A DNA stretch of 64,000 nt from Patiria miniata (lineage: Eukaryota > Echinodermata > Asteroidea > Valvatida > Asterinidae). A program made the position numbers and the translations under genes. This document shows, in pieces, positions 32,493 to 43,705 of the stretch (positions within the stretch are counted from its first letter, which is position 1; each line of letters opens with the position of its first letter). A model generated the notes under the pieces. That model made no database searches, was not told the origin of the DNA, and was given only the letters and a program-made list of their open reading frames with translations. Location: contig NW_024037065.1 of assembly GCF_015706575.1 (NCBI RefSeq), forward strand, positions 248,001 through 312,000. The letters run 5' to 3'.

Positions 32493-33214
32493 TGTAGCGG
32501 CAGCACTAAATCAATTTCGAGGTGCAGTCTTTTAGGTGTTCGTAGTGCTACTACTAGGGGTTTCGCAGGGGGTCACAGGTCACATCTAGGTCACAGGTCA
32601 CATCTAGGTCACAGGTCGGTAACTAAGGAGTAAACAAGGGTCTCTACAGAAGCCGTTGATTATAACATCTCGCATTTATTCCATGAAAATGATTCGCAAC
32701 TCGCAAGTCTTCCATGAAATGGTTCGCAGTGGCTTGTGAAATAATCCGCAGTGGCTTCGTGAAAACTGTGAATATATAAACAAAGTAAATGTCCTTAAGT
32801 TCACAGAGTATTACATGAATTATAAAAGCATCGTACATAAATCATCACTTAATCCAAATTCCTAAATTCAATGGTTAAACATATACGAAAATCACACTCA
32901 ATTTTGAGCTACAGAATGTCAAAACTGATCGCAGAATTATCTATAAAATGAATCAAATATATGGTTTACACTTCTTTCTCAAGAATTACAAGTCTCTAAA
33001 TTACCTCCTTGCATCCTTTCCCTCTTATTTGAGTTTGTTGGGTCTCAAAAGAGACAAAACCTCAAGCGATTCTCAGAAAATATCGTCCAAAGATGTCTGA
33101 CATGAAGGGATTTTACATGTGCTAACGTGTGTTTGTTCGTGGCTCAGTTGTGTTCTCCAAAGTCATCTGAGAGAGGGCGCTATACACAAATGCAAACTTG
33201 TGAATACATTAACA
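32493..33214 (-). repeat. 3' LTR of BEL-2 (left, 722 bp)
   Basis: TGTAGCGGCAGC ... ATTAACA on the plus strand, ending in CA. Contains a short tandem run GGTCACAGGTCACATCTA, about 2.5 copies, near 32570-32612. A small frame at 32644-32838 is repeated in the other LTR and is not a gene. Confidence 0.95.
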
Positions 33215-33523
33215 TGGCTCCCCAAATTAGTGTAACTAATTTACAATCAGAAGTTATAGTAATCTAGACTCGTCTTGATCAACATTGTGAACATGCACTG
33301 ATTAGACTAAAATGCAAAAATTACATGGTAACTGCTCCTTTAAGTTGTCTGAGTACATTGTACAAACATACAATAAATCATCTTTGAAGCATCTCACTGG
33401 TAATCATTTACCTTTGAACAAGATAAACTATCAAATTTCTAAACTCAAGTACTTTAAACAACAATAAACTAACAGGTTATCTAAGCATACAACTACTAAA
33501 CACAACATGTATGTTGAAGCTTC
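33215..33523 (-). other. BEL-2 3' untranslated region with polypurine tract
   Basis: 309 non-coding bases between the Gag-Pol stop and the 3' LTR. On the minus strand TTTGGGGAGCCA abuts the LTR at 33215-33226 and is the likely polypurine tract. Confidence 0.65.
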
Positions 33524-36500
33524 TCAGGGCTCCTCGTCGGGGATTCTCCTGGTCTCCAAGTCCTCCACAAGTAAGACTAGCTTCTGAATGGGACGCTCCA
33601 GGAACTTCTCAGAATGGACTCGCTTTCCCTTGTCGTCCAAGTGGGGGTCACCAATAGCGAGTTTGACCCTCCTTACATGATTGTCCTCGCCTGGGAACAC
33701 CTGAGCAATCCGAGCAAGCAACCATTGATTGCGAGGAAGATTCTCGTCTTTGATGATGACAATGTCCCCAATGTGAAGGTCATCCTGTGGTCGTATCCAC
33801 TTTTGACGCAGTTGGAGGTTTTGAATAAACTCCTTCCTCCATCGTGACCAAAACTCATTCGTTAAGTATTGAACTCGACGCCATCGTTTGCGGGAGTATA
33901 TGTCAGTACGCTGGAACCTTCCAGGCGGTGGCAAAATGATAGTGGATTTCATCGTCAACAGGTGATTTGGGGTAAGTGGCGCAAGTGAAGTTGGGTCATT
34001 CAAGTTGTCCACTGTAAGAGGTCTACTGTTAACAATTGCAGCTGCTTCACACATCAGTGTTCTCAAAGACTCGTCATCAAGCTGAGAGCCTGCCTGATGC
34101 ATCAGTGGCCCCAGAACTCTACGCACCGAACGTATTTGTCGTTCCCATGCTCCTCCTGTATGGCTGGCTGATGGAGCATTCATCTTGACTTCATAGTGGC
34201 TGTAATCGCATCCCTCCTTCAGGAGAAACTGCCTCACAGAGCTATGGTCCATTTCAGCGACAGCTTCTTTGAGCTCGGACTCTGCCCCAATGAAGTTCGT
34301 GCCTCTATCAGATCTCAGCTGTCGTATGGGCCCACGAATGGAAATGAATCTCCGTACAGCGTTGATGAAGGAGTCTGAGCTGAGACTTGCAGCTGTTTCG
34401 ATGTGAATGGCACGTGTTGCCATGCACGTGAAGAGAACTCCGTATCTCTTTAATTCCTTTCTTCCTTCTTTGATGTACCAAGGACCAAAGAAGTCCACGC
34501 CACAGTTGGTAAATGGTGGTGCCGGTTCGAGACGGTCCTCCGGCAAGTCCGCCATCTTCTGCTCTTGAACTTGGCCGAAGAGCTTCCTGCATCGTACGCA
34601 TTTGGATATGTAGTAGGAAACAGCCGAGCTACAGCCAATAATCCAAAAGCCATTCATTCGGATTTGATTCACGGTCATGCCCCGACCCTGATGTTGGGTT
34701 TGCTGATGGCAATGTCGAATGATCAATTCGGTGATGTGGTGCTTTCTGGGCAAGACAGCTGGGTGTTTGAAGTTAGAAGGAAACCCAGCCCTTCTAATGC
34801 GGCCTCCAACTCGCAGAATGTTGTCAGCATCCAGAAATGGGTCCAATTTGTAGAGACAACTCTTAGTCTTCATGACTTTGTTACGCTCTCGAACCTTGGA
34901 TCTGCTAGGGTTGTCGCTGTTGACCTTGAGAGATTCCAGGATTTTGATTTCCTCTGCAAAGGCTTCTTTCTGCACCAGTCTCAGGATTTCTAGTTCAGCT
35001 TGGCACATGTCCTCTACCATCACAGGTTTGTAGAGAGGAATCGCATCTTTTCGTAGAGCCTGGATCGAATTTGGCTGTGGTTTCTTTATGGAACGCTTCA
35101 TCAGGAGAGACTTGAACTTCAGACAAGTCGCTATAGCTCTCTTGGCTTGATGCCATTCAGAGAAGCGCTCAAGACGTTCAAGCTCGAATGTCTGCTTCGC
35201 AGTCTGTGTAGCAAGGCTCTTGACCTTCTTCACCTCCGGATCCTCTGGAGAAATGGTTGGACTGCTGGCTTCGATTGTGATAGGAACCTGCTCTTCCCAT
35301 AGAAAGTTAGGTCCAACAAGCCACCTTGATTTGTTCATCAATTCCTCAACTCCAAGACCCCTTGATCCGTCATCTGCCGGATTAACATCTGTAGCAACAT
35401 GTCGCCACTGGGAAGGCTTGGTGTGGTCTCTGATACGCTGCACCCGATTCGCAACAAAAACATGGAATCTCCGTGCATCATTGGCAATGTAGCCCAACAC
35501 TACCCTACTGTCGGTCCAGAAGACCTCATAGACATTCTCATACTCGAGCTCCTTCTGTAACAGAGCACTGACACGGACTGACACCACCGCAGCTGTTAGC
35601 TCAAGGCGTGGCACAGAAACAGGCTTCAGAGGACAGACTCTGCATTTCCCCATGATGAGGCTGCAGTGCACTCTTCGCTGGTCATCGGTGAGTCTCAGGT
35701 ATGAACATTGGGCATAGCCAGTGGTACTTGCATCAGAGAAATGATGAATCTCTACTGATTCAACACGACCAAAATTCTCCGGAAGAAAGCATCGTCGCAT
35801 CTTGAAGTTCTCTAAAAGAGCCAAATCGCTCCTCCACCGTTCCCAAGCTGGCCGTAAGGATTCAGGAAGTTGATCATCCCACTCTGCCTGATCTCTGCAC
35901 AGCTCCTGTAATATCTGCTTACCAACCAACAGAACAGGACTCACAAATCCAAGAGGATCATATACCGAACTGATCGTGGAAAGGATTCCTCGTCTTGTGA
36001 GTGGTTGGTCCTTCAGAATGATTCGAAACTGGAATGTGTCCGACTCGATACACCAATGGACGCCAAGTGCTCGCTCGATGGGGAGAGAGTCGTGACGCAA
36101 GTCAAGATCCTTGATTCCTTTGGCACGATCCTGTGGCGAAACTGCTTCCATCACTTCTCGTGAATTGGAGACAAACTTATGCAATCGCAAACCACCTCTG
36201 CCACAGAGATCCTTGGTCTTCGTTATCAACTCAATGGCTTCTTCGCTGGTGGAAACAGATCTCAGACCGTCGTCCACATAGAAGTCATTTCGCACAAAGT
36301 TTGCAGCTGCAGAACCACATTCTTCTTCATAGCTGTTCGCAATTTGTTTGAGACCAAAGTTCGCACACCCAGGGGATGATGCCGCACCAAACAGATGGAC
36401 ATTCATCTGGAACTCCTTTGGTTCAGCTTCAGGGTCTCCCTTTTCCCACCACAAGAATCGAAGGAACTTCCGGTGGTCTGGAATCACATAGAACTGGTAA

Positions 36501-39448
36501 AACATCTGCTCTATGTCGCACATAAAGGCGATCGGTTGTTGTCGAAATCTACATAGGACACCCACAAGTGTGTTGGTCAGGTCAGGACCCTGTAGGAGAT
36601 AGTCATTCAAAGACTTTCCTTCAAACTTGGCACTGCAGTCAAAGACCACTCTGATTTTCTCAGGTTTTTTCGGATGGTAGACACCATGATGGGGTATGTA
36701 CCATACACAGTCATCAGAGACATCAAGCTCGGAATCAGGAACCTTCTGAGCATAGCCACTCTTGATGATGTTATTCATGAAGGCATTGTACTCGCTGTGA
36801 TACTGTGGGTTCTTCTTGAACCGGCCCTTTAGCTGCTTGAGACGCTGAAGAGCTTGAATCTTGTTGTTTGGAAGTTTAGGTTCTGCTTCCTTGAAGGGTA
36901 ACGGCATGACAAAGTGACTGTCGCATCTTTGATGAATACCCTCCTCCATCTTGGACAAGAACTTACGGTCGTCTTGAGACAGTGCAATCTCGTCTGACTT
37001 TCGCTCGGAGAAGTCTAGTTCCATCATTTGTGCAACTTCGTAGGGACTGACCATCTCCTTTACACGACTTCTGAAGGAGAATTGAATGTTGTCAACATTC
37101 TCTTCTGTACATCCTTTCGGGCTTTCACCAACTGTCAAAAACGATGGCACTTCATGGATCAGAATTCTGTGACTCACACCGATGGGATCACAGTCGTCGA
37201 CTTCGCACTGGTTTGGGTCTACAATACCGACGATGCCCCAGCCAAGGACGGTCCTTTGACCGTATGGTCCATTGTTGACAGGAGGAACGACATCACGAGG
37301 TGCCAAGGCACGCGGACAATTATAGCCGATGAGAATGCCTACTTCGCAGTCAGTCGAAGGCATCAACAAATCAGCAAGCTTCTCCAAGTGTGGCCACTTC
37401 CTGGCCATCTCTGAGGTCGGGATATGAGAACGGTTGGCTGGCATTATTTCCCTTGAGTATGCAGCTGGTAGCGAAATCTTTAGATGGCTGTCGAGCCCAC
37501 GCACTATCAGCCCATCTATCTTTCTGCTTGCTACCTTCTGATCCTCCGCAAACATGGTGGACAGCAGTAAATTGACCTTGGTACCCTGTAGATCCAATGC
37601 CTCGCAAGTGCTGTCCAAAATGAATGTCGTATCTGACTGAGTGTCCAAGAGCGCATAGACCAGCCTCTCTTTCTCCGGTTTATCACGATGTGAGACCCAT
37701 ACTGGGACGATCATCGAACTTTTACAGCAGTTGCTCGTTCCACTAAGATGACTAACACCTGTGTGGGAGCTGACAGATGTTTGCTGCTTCTCAGAATTCT
37801 GCTGAGGATGTTTTCCACCTTCTGTGGGTTTCTCTGTCTTTCTGATGTCTCCATGAAGAGCTGTCGGATGAGACTTTGCACAGGTTTTGCACGTGGCTCT
37901 CCGTTTGCAGTGCTTTGACATATGCCCTTGGCTAAGACATCCGAAACAAAGCCCCTTTTTCATCGCAAAAGTCTTGCGCTCTTCCAATGGCTGTTTCAGA
38001 AATTCCCAACAATCGCCCAAGTTGTGATTCTTGCTACAGAGAAGGCAGGACCTTGGATTCTGGATCCCCCTTCCTGTGTTGCTGTTCTTTGTTGCCTCAT
38101 TCGCACTGGTTGAGAAGGAACTCCCTCCTGGGGTTCTTTTCCTTTCACCTTTGTCGTTTTGTCTGTCTTGTCCCCTGAGTCCTTGTATCGAAGTCACAGG
38201 GTCGCATGCAATCTTGGCCTCCAGTTGCATGAACTTTACAAAGTCGCTGAATGGAGGATACTTCTTCTGTTTTTCTTTGAACTCCACAGCCTTTCTAGCC
38301 CATTTGTTGATCAACCAGTCAGGGAGCTTGACAAGTACTTTTCTGTTCTCTCTTTCGTCATCGAGTACCTGGAGGCTACCAATTGTCTCCATAGCCACCT
38401 GGCACTGACCGAGGAAGTCAGCAAGATTTCGCATCCCAGTTCCATCACGAGGAGAGATCTTGGGCCATGATTCCAGCTTGTTGCGGAAAGCGTTGGCGAC
38501 AACAAAGGGATCACCAAATCTCTTCTCAAGAAGCTCCTTTGCCTTGTCAAATGCGTCGTCAGTTGAGAGGAAGAAGTAGCCCTCTATGGACTCCTTCACA
38601 GTTCCACCCAGGTACTTTTGTAGGTAGTGGAGTCTCTCTGAGCGTGGGATACCCCTCTGTTCTATGAGTATTTCGAAGGCACGCTTCCATCTCGGATACT
38701 TAAGGGGGTCGCCAGTAAATACACCAGGCTCTGGCGTCGGTAGACGACTCAGGTTTATCTGCTCTGCAAACGTCTTTGTGAGATCTTGCAGCGTAGTCTG
38801 TGGACTGGGCGTTGTCAACTCGCTCTTGATCTGCTGCTGTGATGTACTAGAGTCTTGGTTTGGCTGTGGAATTTCCGGTGTTCCTACTGGTGAGACTGAC
38901 TTTACTGCAGACTCATCCGCTCCATGAGTAGCATTCGGGGTAGGCAGGGATTTGATGTATTCTTCTACTAGTGAAGTTTTGCTGTCTGTTTCCTTCACGG
39001 CATCAGTCACAATTTCAGCATATTCTTCTCGTTCTGCTTGCTCGATGGCCTTTAACCTTGCTTCGGTTTCATGCAGGTCTGTCAAAGTTTGGATTTTCTT
39101 GAGTTCAGCTTGTTGCCGTTCGACCTCTGCTCTCTGTTTTCCTTCAACATCTGCAAACTCAAGCCTCGCTTTCAAGGCAGCTGCCTCGGCAGCAAGCGTT
39201 GCCTTGACCGAAACTCCTGAAAATCTTGAAGATTGCCTTGAAGATCTGGTGGCTCTTGAACGTCCGCTGAGGCGTTCTTCTTTGCTCAAGATATGATCTC
39301 TAATTTGCTGAAGAAGCTGTGGGTTGCAGAGTATTGATGTCAGTTCACTAGAGGGGGGTTGCGCATCTGGGGTTTCCGGAATTTCTGGTGTAGGAACGAG
39401 GAAGGGTGTAGGCGAAGACTGCTTTCGTTCTTCTGTTGAGTCAGCCAT
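33524..39448 (-). CDS. BEL-2 Gag-Pol polyprotein, 1974 aa, uninterrupted
   Basis: Start ATG at 39448, stop TGA at 33524. Domain order: charged Gag start with a coiled coil (ATLAAEAAALKARLEF); DUF1759-like Gag from about residue 245; Cys/His knuckles including CFGCLSQGHMSKHC; aspartic-protease-like LLDTQSDTTF; reverse transcriptase with YVDD at 1057-1060; the Pao-type RRGILSTISSVYDPLG block; RNase H with SDAS and TDSR; H2C2 zinc region; integrase with Asp1652 (GVDFFGPW), Asp1714 (RSDRGTNF) and Glu1769 (GAWERQ); DUF5641-like C-terminus. The product forms the particle, copies the RNA and integrates the cDNA. All expected catalytic residues are present. No envelope frame. Single-frame Gag-Pol is usual for BEL/Pao. 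Confidence 0.97.
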   Translation of the reverse strand: MADSTEERKQSSPTPFLVPTPEIPETPDAQPPSSELTSILCNPQLLQQIRDHILSKEERLSGRSRATRSSRQSSRFSGVSVKATLAAEAAALKARLEFADVEGKQRAEVERQQAELKKIQTLTDLHETEARLKAIEQAEREEYAEIVTDAVKETDSKTSLVEEYIKSLPTPNATHGADESAVKSVSPVGTPEIPQPNQDSSTSQQQIKSELTTPSPQTTLQDLTKTFAEQINLSRLPTPEPGVFTGDPLKYPRWKRAFEILIEQRGIPRSERLHYLQKYLGGTVKESIEGYFFLSTDDAFDKAKELLEKRFGDPFVVANAFRNKLESWPKISPRDGTGMRNLADFLGQCQVAMETIGSLQVLDDERENRKVLVKLPDWLINKWARKAVEFKEKQKKYPPFSDFVKFMQLEAKIACDPVTSIQGLRGQDRQNDKGERKRTPGGSSFSTSANEATKNSNTGRGIQNPRSCLLCSKNHNLGDCWEFLKQPLEERKTFAMKKGLCFGCLSQGHMSKHCKRRATCKTCAKSHPTALHGDIRKTEKPTEGGKHPQQNSEKQQTSVSSHTGVSHLSGTSNCCKSSMIVPVWVSHRDKPEKERLVYALLDTQSDTTFILDSTCEALDLQGTKVNLLLSTMFAEDQKVASRKIDGLIVRGLDSHLKISLPAAYSREIMPANRSHIPTSEMARKWPHLEKLADLLMPSTDCEVGILIGYNCPRALAPRDVVPPVNNGPYGQRTVLGWGIVGIVDPNQCEVDDCDPIGVSHRILIHEVPSFLTVGESPKGCTEENVDNIQFSFRSRVKEMVSPYEVAQMMELDFSERKSDEIALSQDDRKFLSKMEEGIHQRCDSHFVMPLPFKEAEPKLPNNKIQALQRLKQLKGRFKKNPQYHSEYNAFMNNIIKSGYAQKVPDSELDVSDDCVWYIPHHGVYHPKKPEKIRVVFDCSAKFEGKSLNDYLLQGPDLTNTLVGVLCRFRQQPIAFMCDIEQMFYQFYVIPDHRKFLRFLWWEKGDPEAEPKEFQMNVHLFGAASSPGCANFGLKQIANSYEEECGSAAANFVRNDFYVDDGLRSVSTSEEAIELITKTKDLCGRGGLRLHKFVSNSREVMEAVSPQDRAKGIKDLDLRHDSLPIERALGVHWCIESDTFQFRIILKDQPLTRRGILSTISSVYDPLGFVSPVLLVGKQILQELCRDQAEWDDQLPESLRPAWERWRSDLALLENFKMRRCFLPENFGRVESVEIHHFSDASTTGYAQCSYLRLTDDQRRVHCSLIMGKCRVCPLKPVSVPRLELTAAVVSVRVSALLQKELEYENVYEVFWTDSRVVLGYIANDARRFHVFVANRVQRIRDHTKPSQWRHVATDVNPADDGSRGLGVEELMNKSRWLVGPNFLWEEQVPITIEASSPTISPEDPEVKKVKSLATQTAKQTFELERLERFSEWHQAKRAIATCLKFKSLLMKRSIKKPQPNSIQALRKDAIPLYKPVMVEDMCQAELEILRLVQKEAFAEEIKILESLKVNSDNPSRSKVRERNKVMKTKSCLYKLDPFLDADNILRVGGRIRRAGFPSNFKHPAVLPRKHHITELIIRHCHQQTQHQGRGMTVNQIRMNGFWIIGCSSAVSYYISKCVRCRKLFGQVQEQKMADLPEDRLEPAPPFTNCGVDFFGPWYIKEGRKELKRYGVLFTCMATRAIHIETAASLSSDSFINAVRRFISIRGPIRQLRSDRGTNFIGAESELKEAVAEMDHSSVRQFLLKEGCDYSHYEVKMNAPSASHTGGAWERQIRSVRRVLGPLMHQAGSQLDDESLRTLMCEAAAIVNSRPLTVDNLNDPTSLAPLTPNHLLTMKSTIILPPPGRFQRTDIYSRKRWRRVQYLTNEFWSRWRKEFIQNLQLRQKWIRPQDDLHIGDIVIIKDENLPRNQWLLARIAQVFPGEDNHVRRVKLAIGDPHLDDKGKRVHSEKFLERPIQKLVLLVEDLETRRIPDEEP

Positions 39449-40315
39449 GGCGTACAGAACACATGTACTGATGTAGACTTACATGTATATCAAGTTTCAA
39501 AACTTAATCATCAAATAGTTAATACTATCTAGTATGTAACTCTTTGCTCAAATTCAACGTGTGTAAAATCAACAAAAGGTACAATTATAAACACAAATAA
39601 ATTTGTGCAATCTACTTGTATCACCAAATCCAACTTACATGTAAAACAATTGCATATACACCATGTATGGTCAATGGTACACACCTACATGTACATGTAC
39701 ATGTAACTAGCACTACACATGTACATGTAATACATGTAGTAAAATACACTTCGCACGTGAACGGAAAATGGCAAACAATGTGATTGATCTCAATACCACT
39801 ATAATTCAGTGTACATGTATCGCATACAGTATATTTATATTCTGGAACAAATTCTGAATTATTATCAACAAGGCTCAAATCAAATGACAATTTCGTTGAA
39901 TGACAATTTGCATCAAATCACAAATGCAAATTACAATTATGCAAATCAAAATGCACAAATAGGCGTAAACTCAGTTTTACTGTCCAGTTCAAAGATCCAC
40001 GATGAAGTCTTGATGATCAAGAAATCCCATGTCCATGATGTCCGGTAGAACAGCTGGATCCCAAGTTCCTGAAGTCCATGATGTCCGAAGAACTGTCACG
40101 GTCGCAACGGACGACAGGTCGCAGGGTCGCAGGGTCAATGGTTGATGGTACCGGAACGGGCACTCGTGTCGCAGCTACAACTGTGAAGCCATCTCATCAG
40201 TACTCAACGCAGGTACAGCCTCGTCTCCAGATGTGAGGATGTGTCGCACAATCACTGATCACGCAGGGGGAGGTTCTTGTAGCAAAGACTGCTTAAGTTA
40301 CGCAGGAGTTTTCAC
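39449..40315 (-). other. BEL-2 5' leader
   Basis: 867 non-coding bases between the 5' LTR and Gag. On the minus strand GTGAAAACTCC lies directly inside the LTR, where a primer-binding site is expected; the tRNA cannot be named. An ACATGTACATGTACATGTA run lies at 39690-39735. Confidence 0.6.
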
Positions 40316-41037
40316 TGTAGCGGCAGCACTAAATCAATTTCGAGGTGCAGTCTTTTAGGTGTTCGTAGTGCTACTACTAGGGGTTTCGCAGGGGGTCACA
40401 GGTCACATCTAGGTCACAGGTCACATCTAGGTCACAGGTCGGTAACTAAGGAGTAAACAAGGGTCTCTACAGAAGCCGTTGATTATAACATCTCGCATTT
40501 ATTCCATGAAAATGATTCGCAACTCGCAAGTCTTCCATGAAATGGTTCGCAGTGGCTTGTGAAATAATCCGCAGTGGCTTCGTGAAAACTGTGAATATAT
40601 AAACAAAGTAAATGTCCTTAAGTTCACAGAGTATTACATGAATTATAAAAGCATCGTACATAAATCATCACTTAATCCAAATTCCTAAATTCAATGGTTA
40701 AACATATACGAAAATCACACTCAATTTTGAGCTACAGAATGTCAAAACTGATCGCAGAATTATCTATAAAATGAATCAAATATATGGTTTACACTTCTTT
40801 CTCAAGAATTACAAGTCTCTAAATTACCTCCTTGCATCCTTTCCCTCTTATTTGAGTTTGTTGGGTCTCAAAAGAGACAAAACCTCAAGCGATTCTCAGA
40901 AAATATCGTCCAAAGATGTCTGACATGAAGGGATTTTACATGTGCTAACGTGTGTTTGTTCGTGGCTCAGTTGTGTTCTCCAAAGTCATCTGAGAGAGGG
41001 CGCTATACACAAATGCAAACTTGTGAATACATTAACA
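40316..41037 (-). repeat. 5' LTR of BEL-2 (right, 722 bp)
   Basis: Same sequence and length as 32493-33214; followed by the GTGCT target duplication at 41038-41042. Confidence 0.95.
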
Positions 41038-41042
41038 GTGCT

Positions 41043-41739
41043 AGTGTGCGAAATATAAAGAAAATTGGGCTGCGAAGCGAAGGTATAGTGAATACACTTG
41101 ATCGTACATGCCAAATAAAATCTATCCTTTTCAAATCTTTTGTTACATTCCTATTGAAAAGTGATGAGGACAAAAAAGAGTACGTATAGAGCCTGACTGG
41201 GACCATTTTGGACCCGTACCCCTCTAACCTCTTTATGTTGTCCTGCTGTACCTTCTTCTCTTTCACCATCGACTATAAAAAATAATTGCTACTGCCAACC
41301 GCTTCTGCCGATTGCCACCATACTTGGCCATTTGCACAACTGACCCAATCTTGATTTGTGGCGCACTTGAACCGGGGTAAAAGGTCATTTAGCGGACACT
41401 TTATTGAATAGTTTTACAAAATACTTGACAAAATACTTTAGAAAATTCTTCTTCTCTCGCAGTCTTTTTCCGATGCAAGCCAAACTTGGTCAGTTGGATT
41501 TCCCGGACCGAGCCTTTTTGATCTGTGGCGACTAAAGTGTTCTATTGTTTCGCACTGAGAGATGAAAACCACAAGCGGGTTTCTTCTGGGATATATTACA
41601 TGAGTCAATACTTGCAAACTATAGACCCGAGTGTAGAGTAGTTCCTGATTAGCAACCGGATCGGTCCTGGGCCGGTAGCTAGGACGGCGCGAAATGACTT
41701 CTTGGGAGGGGACGAACTTACCAGGTGGCCCTTCATGGT
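41043..41739. other. Intergenic, nothing firmly recognised
   Basis: A short plus-strand frame crosses the LTR edge into 41189 and a minus frame covers 41438-41770; neither shows a known motif. Confidence 0.35.
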
Positions 41740-42640
41740 CACGGTCCCTTACTGTTTTCATCAATACCAAGCCGTACTGGCTCTATGAATGACATGTTGC
41801 TTTTGTAGAATTCCTACGTGAAAAATCAGAACGAAGAGGACCTGTTGTCTTTTGGTGTGCGACTGAAAATAAGTCCTGGCTTTCTACATCTGACAGTATC
41901 TGTGAAATTAGGTCACTGTCTAAGCCTACACTGGCTTACTTGCTTTTCAGGAACTGTCTACGATGAAGACCTTGAATGTTGTTTATGCTATTGAGTTCAT
42001 CAATTACAATTTGCATAGTAGAAGCGGGGACATGGTATTTTGTTTGAAGGCGCAAATACAATAATGCAAAATTGTGCAGATAAAGCTGTTCAATGTTATC
42101 CTCCTCTCCTGCATCATCATCATTATCAGGGGCGTCAAATTCATCTCCAGTACATGTACCAGTATGTATTATCTCCTCCCCATCGTAACTCTCAGGAGAG
42201 GTTTAGCCTGTACAATTTTTGAATGTTCCAGATCAGATGTTCCAGTATTTGCAATACCAGCAAAGTAACATATGCATGATTGGTGGCATCTTGATAGATG
42301 AGAAGTGAATGATGATTTAACATTGTATGTTTTGCCACAGAGGACAGATGAAGCAAAAGTGATGCTTGGTCTAGGAATGTTTGGAGGCAAGACTGAAGCT
42401 GACAACTTAAATTTAGTTTACAAGGACCAGAATTACATGAACAGGCCCCTGTTTTCAAGCGTGCTTTTCGTGCATCCAAACGTTGTTTTCTATGTTCCCT
42501 AGTCACATGAATACTGAATGCATTGTAGGTTTGGAATGTGCGGGTACACTTTGCTACCCCACATGGAAATGTCACATTGCCAACATGCGCTTGAAAACGA
42601 TAGTGCCTGACATATTCTTTCAGACAGACAGAAATGTTAG
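41740..42640 (-). pseudogene. C2H2 zinc-finger/transposase-like remnant (gene B family)
   Basis: Minus strand, broken into several frames. From 42640: KEYVRHYRFQAHVGN, then FPCGVAKCTRTFQTYNAFSIH and, after a frameshift, CGKTYNVKSSFTSHLSRCH, three C2H2-type fingers. Then near 42110-41950 LYLHNFALLYLRLQTKYHVPA, and near 41800 FIEPVRLGIDENSKG. The order (fingers, helical linker, EPVxLG block) matches gene B at 53359-55839, but the sequences are clearly different subfamilies. No remainder of the transposase-like domain follows. A dead fragment. Confidence 0.6.
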
Positions 42641-43298
42641 TTTACGCATTATTTAGACATACATGTAGGACCATGGCAAAGCATACAATACTTCTTCCCT
42701 GACAATACTTTCCTTCCACTTTCTTGCCTACTTTTTTGCCAGAGTTGGTCACATATTGTTTAAAAACATGTTTGGGTATGAATTTTGCCCAGGACCAAGT
42801 CAACGTTACACGAATCACAAGGTCAAATTCCAGTTTAAAGTAAAGGTTAAAAGGTCAATATCAGTCAGATTGCTCAGACATATTGTACAAATATTACCAT
42901 AATTATTTATATTTATATTTTTTTAAAAACAAAATCAGTACATTTGGCCAACACTCAGGCAGGGTCCTTTGAATATTGGTGCCCACAATCATTTTGGGCA
43001 AAATAGTAGGGGAAAAAACAAGCTGTAGCAAAAAAACAGCTAGTCGGATGCCGCTTAAATTTAAAATTTGTCTGTTCACCAAAAATAAACCTTTAAAGTA
43101 CATAATGTAGCTTGGTTTGTTCAAACCCAGTGATTTGAAAACGGAAAAAGGAAAATAATTATATGAGGAGCTTACCTTACCGCTGACAGGTCTGATACTC
43201 TGAAAGTGAAATAAAACCACGACATTTAACATTTACGAAAATAAGGATTGGATGACAACAGAGCATTTTTTACTTTTGTTAGTTTCCACGCCTTCATT
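42641..43298. other. Intergenic, nothing recognised
   Basis: A/T-rich; a 109-codon minus frame at 42903-43232 shows no motif. Confidence 0.4.
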
Positions 43299-43498
43299 CG
43301 TTCTTTGCACGCTCCACCATAAGCATGCAAAGCCTCGATCAGGCAACTTTAGACAAGAAAAATGGCCTGGTTAATGAATTCCATGTATACACGGGAATCA
43401 CTGAACCCTGACACGGACATTTCTGAACAGGCTATATTTATTGTGTAAAGCTGCCCGATCGAAGCCTTGCATGCTTAAGGTGGAAGCGTGCGAAGAGC
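43299..43498. repeat. Palindromic (foldback/MITE-like) unit, arms about 72 bp
   Basis: TTTGCACGCTCCACC, then TAAGCATGCAAAGCCTCGATC, in the left arm (about 43299-43370) is matched inverted in the right arm (about 43425-43498), roughly 80% complementary, around a 54-bp loop. Confidence 0.65.
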
Positions 43499-43705
43499 TA
43501 ATTGTTACATGTACTGTATTATTAATACCACCCGCAACAACTTGGACACAAAACTGAGCTTTGTTTTGGACATATTTGACCACTTGTGATTTTCACTTGC
43601 CATTTTCAGCCAGAACCACCTCAAATCAAGCACATTTTCTTAGAAAGTATTAATTAATTTTCCAAAAATAGTTCATTCACCAGAATTCCAGAAATTTTAA
43701 AAAGA

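Larger units (their letters stand above)
32493..41037 (-). mobile_element. BEL/Pao LTR retrotransposon, minus strand, apparently intact (BEL-2)
   Basis: An 8545-bp element with LTRs at 32493-33214 and 40316-41037, each 722 bp and identical in the sequence I compared by eye. GTGCT flanks both ends (32488-32492 and 41038-41042). One uninterrupted Gag-Pol frame fills 39448-33524. Identical LTRs, a clean 5-bp duplication and an open frame indicate a very recent insertion that may still be active. The family differs from BEL-1: LTRs and protein are clearly diverged. Confidence 0.97.

Noticed and set aside
32644..32838. 64-codon minus frame repeated at 40467-40661
   Set aside because: Identical because it lies in the two BEL-2 LTRs; no independent gene evidence.
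39900..40048. Short plus frame in the BEL-2 leader
   Set aside because: Within non-coding leader of a minus-strand element, no motif.
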